From contig JAFRXD010000098.1 of the NCBI GenBank assembly GCA_017441605.1, forward strand, positions 1-64,000: 64,000 nucleotides of DNA. The letters run 5' to 3'. This DNA comes from Thermoguttaceae bacterium (lineage in GTDB: Bacteria; Planctomycetota; Planctomycetia; Pirellulales; Thermoguttaceae). The notes beneath the pieces are model-generated. The model was not told the origin of the DNA. It saw only the letters and a list, made by a program, of their open reading frames with translations, and ran no database searches. A program made the translations under genes and the position numbers. This document shows, one piece after another, positions 8,415 through 17,293 of the stretch. Each line of letters starts with the position of its first letter. Within the stretch, counting starts at the first letter, position 1.

Positions 8415-9046
8415 AAAACGACGATATCGTAATTCGCAACGAGGAAGAACGCGACTACCGCGCGGTCGAAACGCTGGTTCGCGAGGCGTTTTGGAACGTC
8501 TACCGCCCGGGCGCGCTCGAGCATTACGTCCTCCGTCGATTCCGAACCGACCCGAGTTTTGTCCCTGAGCTCGACTTCGTTATGGAAAAAGAAGGTCGGA
8601 TTATCGGGCAGAATATGTTCGTTCGCGCCGCGATCCAAACGGACGACGGCAAATCGCTCCACATCATGGCGATGGGACCGATCTGCGTCGCGCCGGAACT
8701 CCAGCGGCAAGGCTACGGCAAGCGTCTGCTCGACTTCTCGCTAGAGCGAGCCGCCAACCTCGGTTGCGGCGCGCTCTGTTTCGAGGGAAACATTGCGTTC
8801 TATGGAAAAAGCGGATTTACCTACGCGCGAGAATTCGGGATCCGCTATCGCGGTTTGCCCGAAGGCGCCGACGACTCGTTCTTTCTCTGCAAAGAGCTGA
8901 TCCCCGGGTATTTGACCGGCGTCTCCGGAGAATACGAGCCCCCGAAAGGTTATTTCGTCGCGGAAAAGGAACCCGAGGAGTTCGAGGCGTTCGACTCCCT
9001 GTTTCCTCCCAAAGAGAAAAAGAGAGCGCCGGGGCAAATCTTCTAA
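8411..9046 (+). CDS. GNAT-family N-acetyltransferase
   Basis: This is a 211-residue cytoplasmic GNAT protein. Visible are the acetyl-CoA pyrophosphate-binding loop in VAPELQRQGYGKRLLDFSLE (Q/RxxGxG/A type, about residues 97-116) and the following ALCFEGNIAFYGKSGF, the usual 'Y.k.GF' motif. N- and C-terminal flanks resemble YhbS-like predicted acyltransferases. It overlaps tetR by four bases and should be controlled by it. The substrate is unknown; a role in modifying a toxic small molecule would fit the regulator but is inference. Confidence 0.88.
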   Translation: MKNDDIVIRNEEERDYRAVETLVREAFWNVYRPGALEHYVLRRFRTDPSFVPELDFVMEKEGRIIGQNMFVRAAIQTDDGKSLHIMAMGPICVAPELQRQGYGKRLLDFSLERAANLGCGALCFEGNIAFYGKSGFTYAREFGIRYRGLPEGADDSFFLCKELIPGYLTGVSGEYEPPKGYFVAEKEPEEFEAFDSLFPPKEKKRAPGQIF

Positions 9047-9093
9047 CCGCGGCGCCCCAACATGGATCAAAACGGGGATTTCTCGCCGAGCTC

Positions 9094-10311
9094 CTACTCG
9101 CCGGATCCCTTGCGCTTCGACGTTCGCCAATCGTCGAACTGGACAAACTTGGTCTGATCGAGCAAATCCCCAAAGATTTTGTCCGGCATAGGTCCGTAGA
9201 CAAACACCGTTTCCGGCTTCAAAACTTTGAGCATCGCGACGAGCCCGCGACGGAAGTAATACTTGTTATCGCGATCTTTCATACAACCATAGCTACCGAT
9301 CGCCACGACGCTTCCCTTTTCGACGCCCCGAAACGCGATTCTCTCGGGCAACTCGCTTTTTGTGTAGGTTCGCTCGTCTCCCCAGCGTATCTGAGGAATT
9401 ACGTTCAAACCTCTACGCTGATAATAGCTTCCTATCGCTCGATTTCGATAAACGTTCGTTATCTGAACCGCCAAAGGCGAGTCTCGATAGAGCGAGCAAT
9501 CGGGGGAAATAATCGCTCCAAATCGAGCAAAATCCTCGATATAGTCCTGTGGACGTTCCAAGACCCTCGCAAATTTAACGTCGTATTCGTAAAATCCGAT
9601 CGCGACTTCTTTGGGATTCTCTACGTTTTCCCGTTCTGAAAACGGAACTATTTGTTTGGGGACAAATTTACAGTAGAGGTTCTGTATCATCGGAATCTCG
9701 AAAACTCCTTGAAAGCGAGCCCCTGCGACTAGCTCGGGATTGCAACCGTCGTCGATAATCGCCTTGCGCTTCGAGCGTCGTTTCTTTTCGATCGGTTCGC
9801 GGCTCGAATCGACCTCGGCGGTCGCGACGCCGCTCTGACTCGACGATTGGACGCCCTCGCCTCTTCGATACGCTTCGACCTCCGCGATGATTTTGGGATC
9901 CGATTCGGGAGAGTAATATGGATTAAATAACATACTCGCTTCGAGAAAACCTCCGAGGGGTAGAATTGTTATTGCAATACTGTCCAAAATGCCAAAGTCG
10001 TCGTATTTTTCAAGGTCGAAATCGATACGATAATAAAAATACCCCAAAAACTTATGAGGACGCGGAACGGGATATTCGCAACCGTCGTAATTCCAAAAGA
10101 GTTTGGCAAAATTGATAACGGACTCGGGAGTTTTGCAATACTTTCGCAAGTAATCGTTCCAACTCTCGAACACTCGAAACCAACCGTTCTCGACAATTTG
10201 TGTCTTGGCGCGCTTTTCAAACCCGTATTCTTCCTCGTCGGTATGGGGTTTGTCCAAATCTCTATCGAACAAATAGCGCGTCTCTTCGTCCAATTGTTCT
10301 CGATTCAACAT
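9094..10311 (-). CDS. DUF4417-like protein
   Basis: This is a 405-residue protein without signal or membrane segments. The C-terminal half (about residues 265-390) has the DUF4417 pattern: ISPDCSLYRDSPLAVQ, VYRNRAIGSYYQRRG, VIPQIRWGDERTY, RGSVVAIGSYGCMKD-like text and FVYGPMP. DUF4417 occurs in phage and mobile-element proteins of unknown function. The N-terminal half has no family I recognise and includes a Lys/Arg-rich patch (about residue 174-186). The gene is richer in A/T than its neighbours and is inverted relative to them, so acquisition by transfer is plausible. Its 3' end converges on the acetyltransferase gene. Confidence 0.75.
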   Translation of the reverse strand: MLNREQLDEETRYLFDRDLDKPHTDEEEYGFEKRAKTQIVENGWFRVFESWNDYLRKYCKTPESVINFAKLFWNYDGCEYPVPRPHKFLGYFYYRIDFDLEKYDDFGILDSIAITILPLGGFLEASMLFNPYYSPESDPKIIAEVEAYRRGEGVQSSSQSGVATAEVDSSREPIEKKRRSKRKAIIDDGCNPELVAGARFQGVFEIPMIQNLYCKFVPKQIVPFSERENVENPKEVAIGFYEYDVKFARVLERPQDYIEDFARFGAIISPDCSLYRDSPLAVQITNVYRNRAIGSYYQRRGLNVIPQIRWGDERTYTKSELPERIAFRGVEKGSVVAIGSYGCMKDRDNKYYFRRGLVAMLKVLKPETVFVYGPMPDKIFGDLLDQTKFVQFDDWRTSKRKGSGE

Positions 10312-10672
10312 CGCTCGGTCTCTTAGGTCTATGTATCGCGGAAAAGTAAGGGGGGCTTTGCGGTAAAACCCGATCTCGATCGCCTACTCGTCTATAGTAA
10401 CGTCAAAAAGCTCCGCTTTCAACGCGAGCGTTGTCGGATTCTTGATTATTGGAGCATTGAGGTCGCGCGGTCGCCAAAAAAAATCCCCCAATTTGTTGCA
10501 ATCCCCGTTTCCACCCGTTATAATATTCGCAAAAGAATTATTGGTTACCCCGAGCTCGGCGCGTGCGCCGAGTTCGACGCGAATCGGGCGCCCGTCGTCC
10601 GAACCGCGTTTTACCCTCGTTGGCGCGGCGGCGAGCGAGTCGGTCGCGCCCTTTGCACAAGGATCATTCATA
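10312..10672 (+). other. Regulatory intergenic region before DUF1080 gene
   Basis: This 361-bp gap holds no convincing gene. It contains a near-consensus promoter (10496-10524) and a roughly 140-base leader with a perfect 8-bp hairpin, CTCGGCGC/GCGCCGAG (10555-10562 and 10565-10572). The rest is unremarkable. Confidence 0.5.
10496..10524 (+). promoter_or_regulatory. Sigma70-type promoter of the DUF1080 gene
   Basis: TTGCAA (10496-10501), 17-bp spacer, perfect TATAAT (10519-10524). The transcript would have a leader of about 140 bases before the ATG at 10673. Confidence 0.75.
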
Positions 10673-11947
10673 ATGCGAAAGACGATCTGCGCGGTCGCGA
10701 TTATGCTCGCGGCGCTCGGTTGCTTCTCGGTCGCCAGCGTCCAAGCGGACGACGCCGAAGAAGGATTCGTTTCGATTTTCGACGGCAAAACCCTCGACGG
10801 CTGGTCCGTTCACAGTGGGCAAGCGAAGTACAAGGTCGACGACGGTTGCATCGTCGGCGAGTGCGCCCCCGGAACCCCGGGCAACTCCTTCTTGGTCTAT
10901 GAAAAGCCCTACGGCAACTTCATTCTGAAGCTCGATTTCAAAGTCGACGTCCCCGGCAACTCCGGCGTCCAATTCCGCAGCGCGATTCGCGAAAACGACG
11001 ACCGCATGTTCGGCTATCAATGCGAAATCGCCCCGGGCGATAAGGACACCTGCCGCATCTACGACGAGGCGCGTCGCGGGCACCAAAAAGGTCGAATTTG
11101 GCTCGACAACACCGACGAAGCGGTTCTGAACGAAGCGATCGCGACGTACAAAGCCGACGATTGGAACTCCCTTGAAATCCAAGCGATCGGTCCCTCGATC
11201 CGCACTTGGCTCAACGGCAAGCCGGTCGTCAATATCTACGACTACAAAGACTTCTCCGGTCTGTTCGGGCTTCAAATCCACGCCGCGCAACAAGGAACGA
11301 TCCGCTGGAAGAACATCCGCGTCAAAGACCTTGGCGTCAGCGAGTGGAAGTCCTTCTTCGTCAAGGGCGACAAAGGCTGGGACATTGTCGACGCCTATAA
11401 GTTCGTTCCCGAGTGCTGGTCCTTCACCGACGACGGCGTCCTGATCGGACAACACGACGACACGGAAAAGCGCGACGGTCTCATCGTCAGCAACGACTCC
11501 TACGACGACTTCGCCGCGAAAGTCGAATACGTCTTCAAGGGCGGCGTCAACAGCGCGCTCTACTTCCGCGCTCACGAAGTCGACACCCCCTGGCTCCTCC
11601 GCGGCTGCCAAGACGAAATCGCCGGTAACGGAAAAGAAGCCGGTATTTGGCACACCGCCGGTAAAAACGAGCCCGGCCGCGGTTGGCTCGGCGCCGACGA
11701 CGAGTTCGTCGAGACGATCCGCAACAAGGGCGAAGAGGACTGGAACGAAATCGCCGTCTGCGCTTGCGGCGATCGCGCCGTTACCTTCCTGAACGGTTTC
11801 CGCGTCGTCGACATTACCGACCCGCAACTCGAAAAAGAGGGCAAAGTCGGGCTCCAACTCCACGGCGGTTCCCAAGGCTCGATGTGGTTCAAGAACTTCC
11901 AAGTTATGCCGATCACCAAAGAGCAACGCGCCTTGATCGAGCGTTAA
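10673..11947 (+). CDS. Secreted protein with two DUF1080 domains
   Basis: DUF1080 (3-keto-disaccharide hydrolase-like) proteins have a concanavalin-like jelly-roll fold and are very abundant in planctomycetes. The 424 residues begin with a signal peptide (about 1-24, ending VQADDAEE). Domain one (about 28-215) shows VSIFDGKTLDGWS and NSGVQFRSAI; domain two (about 222-415) shows KFVPECWSFTDDGVLIG, FKGGVNSALYFRA and VGLQLHGGS. The ATG at 10673 has AAGGA 11 bases upstream; upstream codons lack a signal sequence and lie in the leader. A role in extracellular or periplasmic sugar-polymer handling is inferred from family and neighbours. Confidence 0.88.
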   Translation: MRKTICAVAIMLAALGCFSVASVQADDAEEGFVSIFDGKTLDGWSVHSGQAKYKVDDGCIVGECAPGTPGNSFLVYEKPYGNFILKLDFKVDVPGNSGVQFRSAIRENDDRMFGYQCEIAPGDKDTCRIYDEARRGHQKGRIWLDNTDEAVLNEAIATYKADDWNSLEIQAIGPSIRTWLNGKPVVNIYDYKDFSGLFGLQIHAAQQGTIRWKNIRVKDLGVSEWKSFFVKGDKGWDIVDAYKFVPECWSFTDDGVLIGQHDDTEKRDGLIVSNDSYDDFAAKVEYVFKGGVNSALYFRAHEVDTPWLLRGCQDEIAGNGKEAGIWHTAGKNEPGRGWLGADDEFVETIRNKGEEDWNEIAVCACGDRAVTFLNGFRVVDITDPQLEKEGKVGLQLHGGSQGSMWFKNFQVMPITKEQRALIER

Positions 11948-11987
11948 TCTCGTAAAAAACGCCGCGATTATCGCGGTTTCCAAACGA

Positions 11988-12020
11988 CGCGGAGACGCGG
12001 TTTTTCTCGCCGTCTCCGCG
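11988..12020. other. Perfect hairpin between the two DUF1080 genes
   Basis: CGCGGAGACG (11988-11997) pairs perfectly with CGTCTCCGCG (12011-12020). A smaller hairpin CCGCGA/TCGCGG lies just before at 11962-11976. Neither has a good T-run, so transcript stabilisation or partial termination is more likely than strong termination. Confidence 0.4.
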
Positions 12021-12070
12021 CCTTATCGCGTCTATCGACAATCTCTCCTAAACGACTGGAAAAACGAACG

Positions 12071-13132
12071 ATGAAAAAACTCGCGTCTCTCCTGGCGATT
12101 CTTGCCCTCGCGTGCGTCGCGAACGCTCGCGCGCAAGAGTTCACCTCCGTCGCGCAAATCGAAAAAGACGGAACCTATCTCGACGCCTTCAATATCCAAG
12201 GCGAATATCTCTGGCCGGAAGGCTTTGGCGGAGCCGCGTTCCAAGTGATCGCGCGCGGAGCCGACAAATTCGACGTCGTCGGATACCAAGGCGGTCTGCC
12301 GGGCAACGGCTGGGATCGCTCCAAGGCTCGTTTCTTCGGGCAAGGCGAAATCAAAGACGGCAAGTTGGTCGTTAGCGGCGTTAAAATGAACATTCCGCGC
12401 AAAGGCGACGAAGCCGACGTGATCTTCAACGACGAGCAAAAAGCCAGAAAACTGATCGCCACGATCGAGGACGGCAAGTACTACCTCCAAAACGGCGACA
12501 AAAAAAGCGAGCTGATCAAAGTTGATCGCGAAAGCGAAACTCTTGGTCAAAAAGCCCCCGAGGGCGCCGTCGTCATCTGGGACGGAAAAGACCATGGAAT
12601 GTTCGAAGGCGAGTTCAAGCCCAGCGATCAGCAAGAGGACGCCCTGTGGTCCGAATTCCGCGTTAAGCCGTTCGAGCGAGGCAAGGCGTACCAACTGCAC
12701 ATCGAGTTTATGCTCTCCTTTATGCCGAACGCGACCGGGCAAGCGCGCTCCAACTCCGGCGTCTATATCCAAGAAGAGTACGAGTGCCAAGTTCTCGACT
12801 CCTTCGGACTTAACGGCGAAAACAACGAGTGCGGAGGCTTCTATCAACAACTGATTCCCGAAGTCAATATGTGCTTCCCGCCGCTGACCTGGCAAACCTA
12901 CGACTTCGACGTTACCCCCGCCAAATACGAGGACGGAAAGAAAGTCGCCAACGCCCATATTATCGTTAAGCACAACGGCGTCCAAATTCACGACGCCGAG
13001 CTCGAACACGAAACCCCGGGCGGCAAGAACGAGAAAGACGAAGCGACCGAAACGACCGGGCGCGGAATCTTCCTCCAAGGACACGGCAACAAAGTCCAAT
13101 ACCGCAATATTTGGATGAAGTATAAGGACTAG
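12071..13132 (+). CDS. Secreted DUF1080-family protein
   Basis: This 353-residue protein has a signal peptide (about 1-22, ending ARAQ). An N-terminal region (about 23-165) has the pattern WPEGFGGAAFQVIARG and DKFDVVGYQGGLPGNGW, followed by a DUF1080-type jelly roll (about 178-353) with VIWDGKDHGMFEGE, ARSNSGVYIQEEYECQVLDSFG and FLQGHGNKVQYRNIWMK. It lacks the double-domain layout of its neighbour. It lies about 120 bp downstream of that gene and 16 bp before acpS. Probable carbohydrate-binding or hydrolysing function; substrate unknown. Confidence 0.88.
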   Translation: MKKLASLLAILALACVANARAQEFTSVAQIEKDGTYLDAFNIQGEYLWPEGFGGAAFQVIARGADKFDVVGYQGGLPGNGWDRSKARFFGQGEIKDGKLVVSGVKMNIPRKGDEADVIFNDEQKARKLIATIEDGKYYLQNGDKKSELIKVDRESETLGQKAPEGAVVIWDGKDHGMFEGEFKPSDQQEDALWSEFRVKPFERGKAYQLHIEFMLSFMPNATGQARSNSGVYIQEEYECQVLDSFGLNGENNECGGFYQQLIPEVNMCFPPLTWQTYDFDVTPAKYEDGKKVANAHIIVKHNGVQIHDAELEHETPGGKNEKDEATETTGRGIFLQGHGNKVQYRNIWMKYKD

Positions 13133-13148
13133 GCGCGAGCGCGAACCA

Positions 13149-13586
13149 ATGCGCGTCGTTGGAATTGGCGTCGACGCGATCGAAATCGACCGCGTCGTCA
13201 AATTGAAGGAGCGCCATCCGAGCGTCTTCCTAACCCGCGTCTACACCGAGCGCGAGCGAGAATACTGCGCCGCGCGCAAACGCGGCGAGGGCGAGTCGCT
13301 CGCCGCCCGATGGGCGGCGAAAGAAGCCGCCCTCAAAGCGCTCGGAACCGGTTGGATCGCCGGGGTTTCGTGGACCGACGTCGAGGTCGACGTCCTGCCG
13401 AGCGGAGCCCCCGTTCTCAATTTGACCGGCGGCGCGAGGCAAATCGCCGACGCGCTCGGAGTCGTCGACGCCAAAATATCCCTAACCCACACCAAGACGA
13501 CGGCGACCGCCTTCGTCGTTCTCTCCGCCGAGGACGCCTCCTCGGAAACGTCCCAAAGCGGACTTGCCCATACTCCCTCTCCATAG
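13149..13586 (+). CDS. acpS: Holo-[acyl-carrier-protein] synthase
   Basis: AcpS transfers 4'-phosphopantetheine from CoA to acyl carrier protein, a step needed for fatty-acid synthesis. The N-terminus has the Mg-binding motif GIGVDAIEIDRV (Asp9 region), the middle has ARWAAKEAALKALGTG with the second metal-binding Glu, and the C-terminal SLTHTKTTATAFVVL is typical. The 145 residues include a short Ser-rich extension of about 20 residues. It lies 16 bp after the DUF1080 gene, an odd place for a housekeeping enzyme, and 9 bp before the phosphodiesterase gene. Confidence 0.93.
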   Translation: MRVVGIGVDAIEIDRVVKLKERHPSVFLTRVYTEREREYCAARKRGEGESLAARWAAKEAALKALGTGWIAGVSWTDVEVDVLPSGAPVLNLTGGARQIADALGVVDAKISLTHTKTTATAFVVLSAEDASSETSQSGLAHTPSP

Positions 13587-13595
13587 GAACTTACA

Positions 13596-14504
13596 ATGTT
13601 TAAGAAACTTTTCGCGACCCTTGCGGTTCTCGCCGTCGCGACGTTTGTCGCCGCGACCACGAGCGCGCAAGAGATCAACTCCCCCGTCGGCGCCAAACAC
13701 GTGATTTGGATCGGTTCCGACGGATTCGGCGCTCACTACGTCAACTGGGACGAGTTGCCGAATTTGAAGAAAATGAAGGAAAACGGCGCGTGGACGCTTC
13801 ATATGCGCTCCGTCCTGCCCTCCTCTAGCGCGCTCAACTGGGAATCGATGATTGTCGGCGCCCCGTCCGAACTTCACGGATATCGCACTTGGGGCAGCAA
13901 AGAGCCGGACATTCCGCCCATCTTCGTCGGTGAAAACGGTCGTTTCCCCGATATCTTCCGCGTCTTGAAGGACAATATCCCCGACTGCAAAACCTCCTGC
14001 GTCTACTCTTGGGACGGGATCGGTTTCCTGTTCGATAAGAAGGCTGTCGACGCCGACAACTTCGCCGAGAACGACGGAGTCGTTTACGAAACGGGCAAAA
14101 AGTATATCGCCGACAAACCGACCTTCTCGTTCATCTATTTCGGCGAGCCGGACCACACCGGGCACTCGATCGGTTGGGGAACCCCCGAGTATCAAAAGAT
14201 GCTGACCACGATCGACGACTACGTCGGCAAACTCCTCGCCGACATTGAGGCGGCGGGCATTATGGACGACACGGTCGTTCTCTTCTCCTCCGACCACGGC
14301 GGGTCCGACAAGGGACACGGCGACGCTCGCATGGACCATATGGAAGTACCCTTCCTGATCTACGGCAAGGGCGTTAAGAAGGGCGAAATCACCGACGCGG
14401 TCGCGAACTTCGACCTCGCCGCCACCGTCGCCTGGATCCTCGGCGCCAAGCAGCCGCAACCTTGGCGCGGCAAGCCGGTCGAGTCCGCGTTCGAAACCAA
14501 ATAA
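13596..14504 (+). CDS. Secreted type I phosphodiesterase/nucleotide pyrophosphatase
   Basis: This 302-residue member of the alkaline-phosphatase superfamily has a signal peptide (about 1-24). Metal and nucleophile sites are visible: WIGSDGFG (first Asp), SSALNWESM (nucleophile Ser region), GEPDHTGHSIGWG (Asp-His...His) and SSDHGGSDKGHG (Asp-His, distal His). The chain is shorter than many NPP enzymes but holds the whole catalytic set. It would hydrolyse phosphodiesters or phosphonates outside the cytoplasm. It follows acpS by 9 bp and ends before a terminator. Confidence 0.9.
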   Translation: MFKKLFATLAVLAVATFVAATTSAQEINSPVGAKHVIWIGSDGFGAHYVNWDELPNLKKMKENGAWTLHMRSVLPSSSALNWESMIVGAPSELHGYRTWGSKEPDIPPIFVGENGRFPDIFRVLKDNIPDCKTSCVYSWDGIGFLFDKKAVDADNFAENDGVVYETGKKYIADKPTFSFIYFGEPDHTGHSIGWGTPEYQKMLTTIDDYVGKLLADIEAAGIMDDTVVLFSSDHGGSDKGHGDARMDHMEVPFLIYGKGVKKGEITDAVANFDLAATVAWILGAKQPQPWRGKPVESAFETK

Positions 14505-14556
14505 CGCGCTCGTCGAACGTTATGGACGGTCCGCTACGTTCCGTCCGCGATTGTTT

Positions 14557-14584
14557 GGACGCGTCTCCAAGGCGCGTCCTTTTC
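14557..14584 (+). terminator. Terminator after the phosphodiesterase gene
   Basis: GGACGCG (14557-14563) pairs with CGCGTCC (14573-14579), followed by TTTTCT. It separates the DUF1080-acpS unit from the xylanase gene. Confidence 0.7.
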
Positions 14585-14647
14585 TATATGGGGCGTCGTC
14601 GCGAGCAGACAGCGAACGCCCCTTCCTCTCGCTCTTAGGAGTCTCAA

Positions 14648-16045
14648 ATGCGCCGAGCGCTATCGATTGTTCTGGTTTGTCTTACGAATCTCCTCGTCGC
14701 GGGGGCGGTTTCGGGGGAAACCCCTCGTCCCGAAGCGCCCGACCCTAGCGCCATGTCCGAAAAGTACTGGGAGCGCTGGAACGACAACGTTCAGCGCGAA
14801 ATCGACGAGCGAATCGAGCGCTATCGAAAAGCGGACGGAGAGCTCAAACTCTCCGACGTCAAAGAGGGCTCGACCGTCAAAATCGAGCAAATTTCTTCCG
14901 ACTTTATGTTCGGCGCGCACATTTTCAACTTCAACCAACTCGGTTCGAAAGAGTTAAACGACAAATACAAGAACGTTTACGGAACCCTCTTTAACCAAGC
15001 GACGATCGCGTTCTATTGGAAGACTCTCGAGCCTATTCAAGGAAAGCCGAGATTTGCCGAGGCGGAAAACGATACCGAGGAATTCTGGAACAACGTCGCC
15101 GAACCGAAGAAACAACCGCATTGGCGCCGCCCCGCGCCCGATCCGGTCGTCGCTTTTTGCGAAAGCAAAGGGTTGCAAACGACCGGGCACACGATCATTT
15201 GGGGCAATCGCCGTTGGCAACATCCCGACTGGCTCCCGAAGGAGCCCGAAAAAGTCGACGAGATGGAGAAGCTCTTCGAGAAGCGAATTCGCGAGCTCGG
15301 CGAGCGGTACCAAGACCGACTAAGCCGCTGGGACGTCGTCAATGAAAGCTCGGTCGACTTCAAGCGCGAAGGAGGTTCCTCCTACGGACTTATGCCCAAC
15401 GACTACGCGTTCAAGGCGTACAAAGTCGCGGACGAGGCGTTCCCAAGCTCCGTCGAATTCAATATCAACGACTACTCGGTCGACGACCGTTACGCCGCGC
15501 AGATCGCGGATCTTCGCGCGCGCGGCGCGAGAATCGACAACGTCGGGATCCAAATGCACCTCTTCAATCCCGCCGATACCCTCAAAATCGCCGACGGCGA
15601 GCCGATTCAGACCCCCGAGACCCAAAAGACCCGGCTCTCCGCCGCCGACAAAACCGGGCTTCCCTTGATCCTGAGCGAAATCACGATCACCGCCCCGAAC
15701 GACGACGAGCGAGGACGCGCGATTCAGGCGATCGTCGCGCGAGATCTCTACCGCTACTGGTTTAGCTGGCCGTCGATGCGCGGAATCGTTTGGTGGAATA
15801 TCGTCGACGACTGCGGCGCCCCGGGCGAGCCGACGACCTCCGGGCTCTTCACCCGGCAAATGGAGCCCAAACCGTCCTATTTCGCCCTCGAAAACCTGAT
15901 TCTCAACGAATGGCGAACGAAATTGGAAGTCGTCGCGGAAAAGTCCGACGTCGACGTTAAGTTCCGAGGATTCAAAGGGAATTATCGCGCGACCTACCTC
16001 GATAAAACGGGCGTCGAGCGAACCGAAGAGTTCTCCGTAAGATAA
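14648..16045 (+). CDS. Secreted GH10 endo-1,4-beta-xylanase
   Basis: GH10 enzymes cleave internal beta-1,4 bonds of xylan with retention. The 465 residues begin with a signal peptide (about 1-23). An N-terminal segment precedes the barrel, in which FMFGAHIFNFNQ, QTTGHTIIWGNR, RWDVVNESS and LPLILSEITIT are typical. Glu233 (in VVNES) is the probable acid/base and Glu344 (in LSEIT) the nucleophile. GIVWWNIVDDC near the end matches the conserved Trp of GH10 ('W...D'). A short beta-rich tail (about 425-465) follows. Neighbouring GH39 and isomerase genes support pentose-polymer use. Confidence 0.92.
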   Translation: MRRALSIVLVCLTNLLVAGAVSGETPRPEAPDPSAMSEKYWERWNDNVQREIDERIERYRKADGELKLSDVKEGSTVKIEQISSDFMFGAHIFNFNQLGSKELNDKYKNVYGTLFNQATIAFYWKTLEPIQGKPRFAEAENDTEEFWNNVAEPKKQPHWRRPAPDPVVAFCESKGLQTTGHTIIWGNRRWQHPDWLPKEPEKVDEMEKLFEKRIRELGERYQDRLSRWDVVNESSVDFKREGGSSYGLMPNDYAFKAYKVADEAFPSSVEFNINDYSVDDRYAAQIADLRARGARIDNVGIQMHLFNPADTLKIADGEPIQTPETQKTRLSAADKTGLPLILSEITITAPNDDERGRAIQAIVARDLYRYWFSWPSMRGIVWWNIVDDCGAPGEPTTSGLFTRQMEPKPSYFALENLILNEWRTKLEVVAEKSDVDVKFRGFKGNYRATYLDKTGVERTEEFSVR

Positions 16046-16108
16046 CCGCCGCCATAAATTGAACGTTCTTTAATATCCGAGATCAACGTCCTATGGGAGC
16101 CGATTTAA

Positions 16109-17074
16109 ATGTCCGAAGCGCCGCTCGCAAAAAGAATAAGAGACAAAGCCCTAGAATTGGGTTTCGACGAATGCGGTATCGTTCCCCTTTCCGATCTTGA
16201 CGCCTACAAAGCGCGTCTCGACGAGAGAATCGAAAAATATCCGCAAAGCGCGATGGTTTACGCTTTTAAAGACGCGTTTACAAATTTGACCGCGCTCTAT
16301 CCTTGGGCAAAATCGGCGATCGTGCTCGCCTTTTGGTACGGGCGTTATCGATTTCCAAAGTCGCTTCAAGGAAAATTCGCGAAATCCTTCGCTCTGTCTC
16401 CCGACACGGTTCCCCAGTGCGAGGAACGAAAAAACAAAATCGCGTTCGAGAAGTGGCTTACCGAACAGGGATTGAAGGTCGTCGGGGGCGAAATGAACTT
16501 GCCCGTCAAAGTTTTTCCACTTCGTCAAGCCGCCGTTGCGGCCGGACTCGGCGTCGTTCGAAAAAACAATTTCTTCTACGGCAAAAAGGGGTCTTACTAC
16601 GCGCTGGAGGGGTGGCTTTGCGATCGCGAAATGGAGGCGCGCTCGGAAAACAATCTTAAAGCGTGTCCCGAAAAATGCGGACTCTGTCAAAAAGCCTGCA
16701 AAACGAAAGCGCTAGACGCTCCCTATTCAATGAATCCGCTCTCCTGCGTCTCGTTCTGGACCACGTTCGGCGGAGGCGTCGTCCCGCCCCATCTTCGCGA
16801 GGAAGACTTCGGCGAGTGGGTCTGCGGTTGCGACGCCTGTCAAGACGCCTGTCCCCACAATCGGCGCGTCGACTGGGACGAGGGCGAGGAGTTTTGCGGA
16901 CTAAACGAAGTCGCCGAACTCCTTGAGCCGAACAATATTATCGAAGCGTCCGATCAAACCCTCGTCGAAAAAGTAATACCCAAGACGGAATTCCACGTGC
17001 CGCCGGAAAAAGTCCAAACGCTGCGAAACGCCGCCGAGCGAGCCCTTCGCTTTCAAAAAACGAGAAAGTCCTGA
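16109..17074 (+). CDS. QueG-like 4Fe-4S protein
   Basis: This 321-residue cytoplasmic protein is related to epoxyqueuosine reductase. It has the N-terminal corrinoid-binding-like half (LGFDECGIVPLSDL) and two ferredoxin-type clusters: CPEKCGLCQKACKT (about residue 189-202) and CGCDACQDACPHN (about 245-257). True QueG is usually longer and contains a canonical cluster spacing and catalytic Asp that I cannot confirm, so a QueG paralogue of unknown substrate is as likely. It stands between carbohydrate genes with its own 63-bp leader, and an isomerase-like gene with a separate promoter follows. Confidence 0.78.
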   Translation: MSEAPLAKRIRDKALELGFDECGIVPLSDLDAYKARLDERIEKYPQSAMVYAFKDAFTNLTALYPWAKSAIVLAFWYGRYRFPKSLQGKFAKSFALSPDTVPQCEERKNKIAFEKWLTEQGLKVVGGEMNLPVKVFPLRQAAVAAGLGVVRKNNFFYGKKGSYYALEGWLCDREMEARSENNLKACPEKCGLCQKACKTKALDAPYSMNPLSCVSFWTTFGGGVVPPHLREEDFGEWVCGCDACQDACPHNRRVDWDEGEEFCGLNEVAELLEPNNIIEASDQTLVEKVIPKTEFHVPPEKVQTLRNAAERALRFQKTRKS

Positions 17075-17178
17075 CGGAAAAAACGCGACGGATCCCGAAA
17101 ACCCGAACGAAAAACGCTTTCATTTCCCCTCTTTTTTCGCGCGAATCGCAAAAATCCCCTAAAAAAACGTCGTTTCGT

Positions 17179-17207
17179 TCGACTTTAATCGTTCCAAGCG
17201 TTATAAT
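17179..17207 (+). promoter_or_regulatory. Promoter of the isomerase-like gene
   Basis: TCGACT (17179-17184), 17-bp spacer, perfect TATAAT (17202-17207), about 87 bases before the ATG at 17294. Confidence 0.6.
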
Positions 17208-17293
17208 GCGCTCAAGACAATTATCGAGGCGACGACTCGGCGCGACGAGCGCCGCGCGCCTCTTTGCCAACAACGTCAACGAGGAGCGCGACG

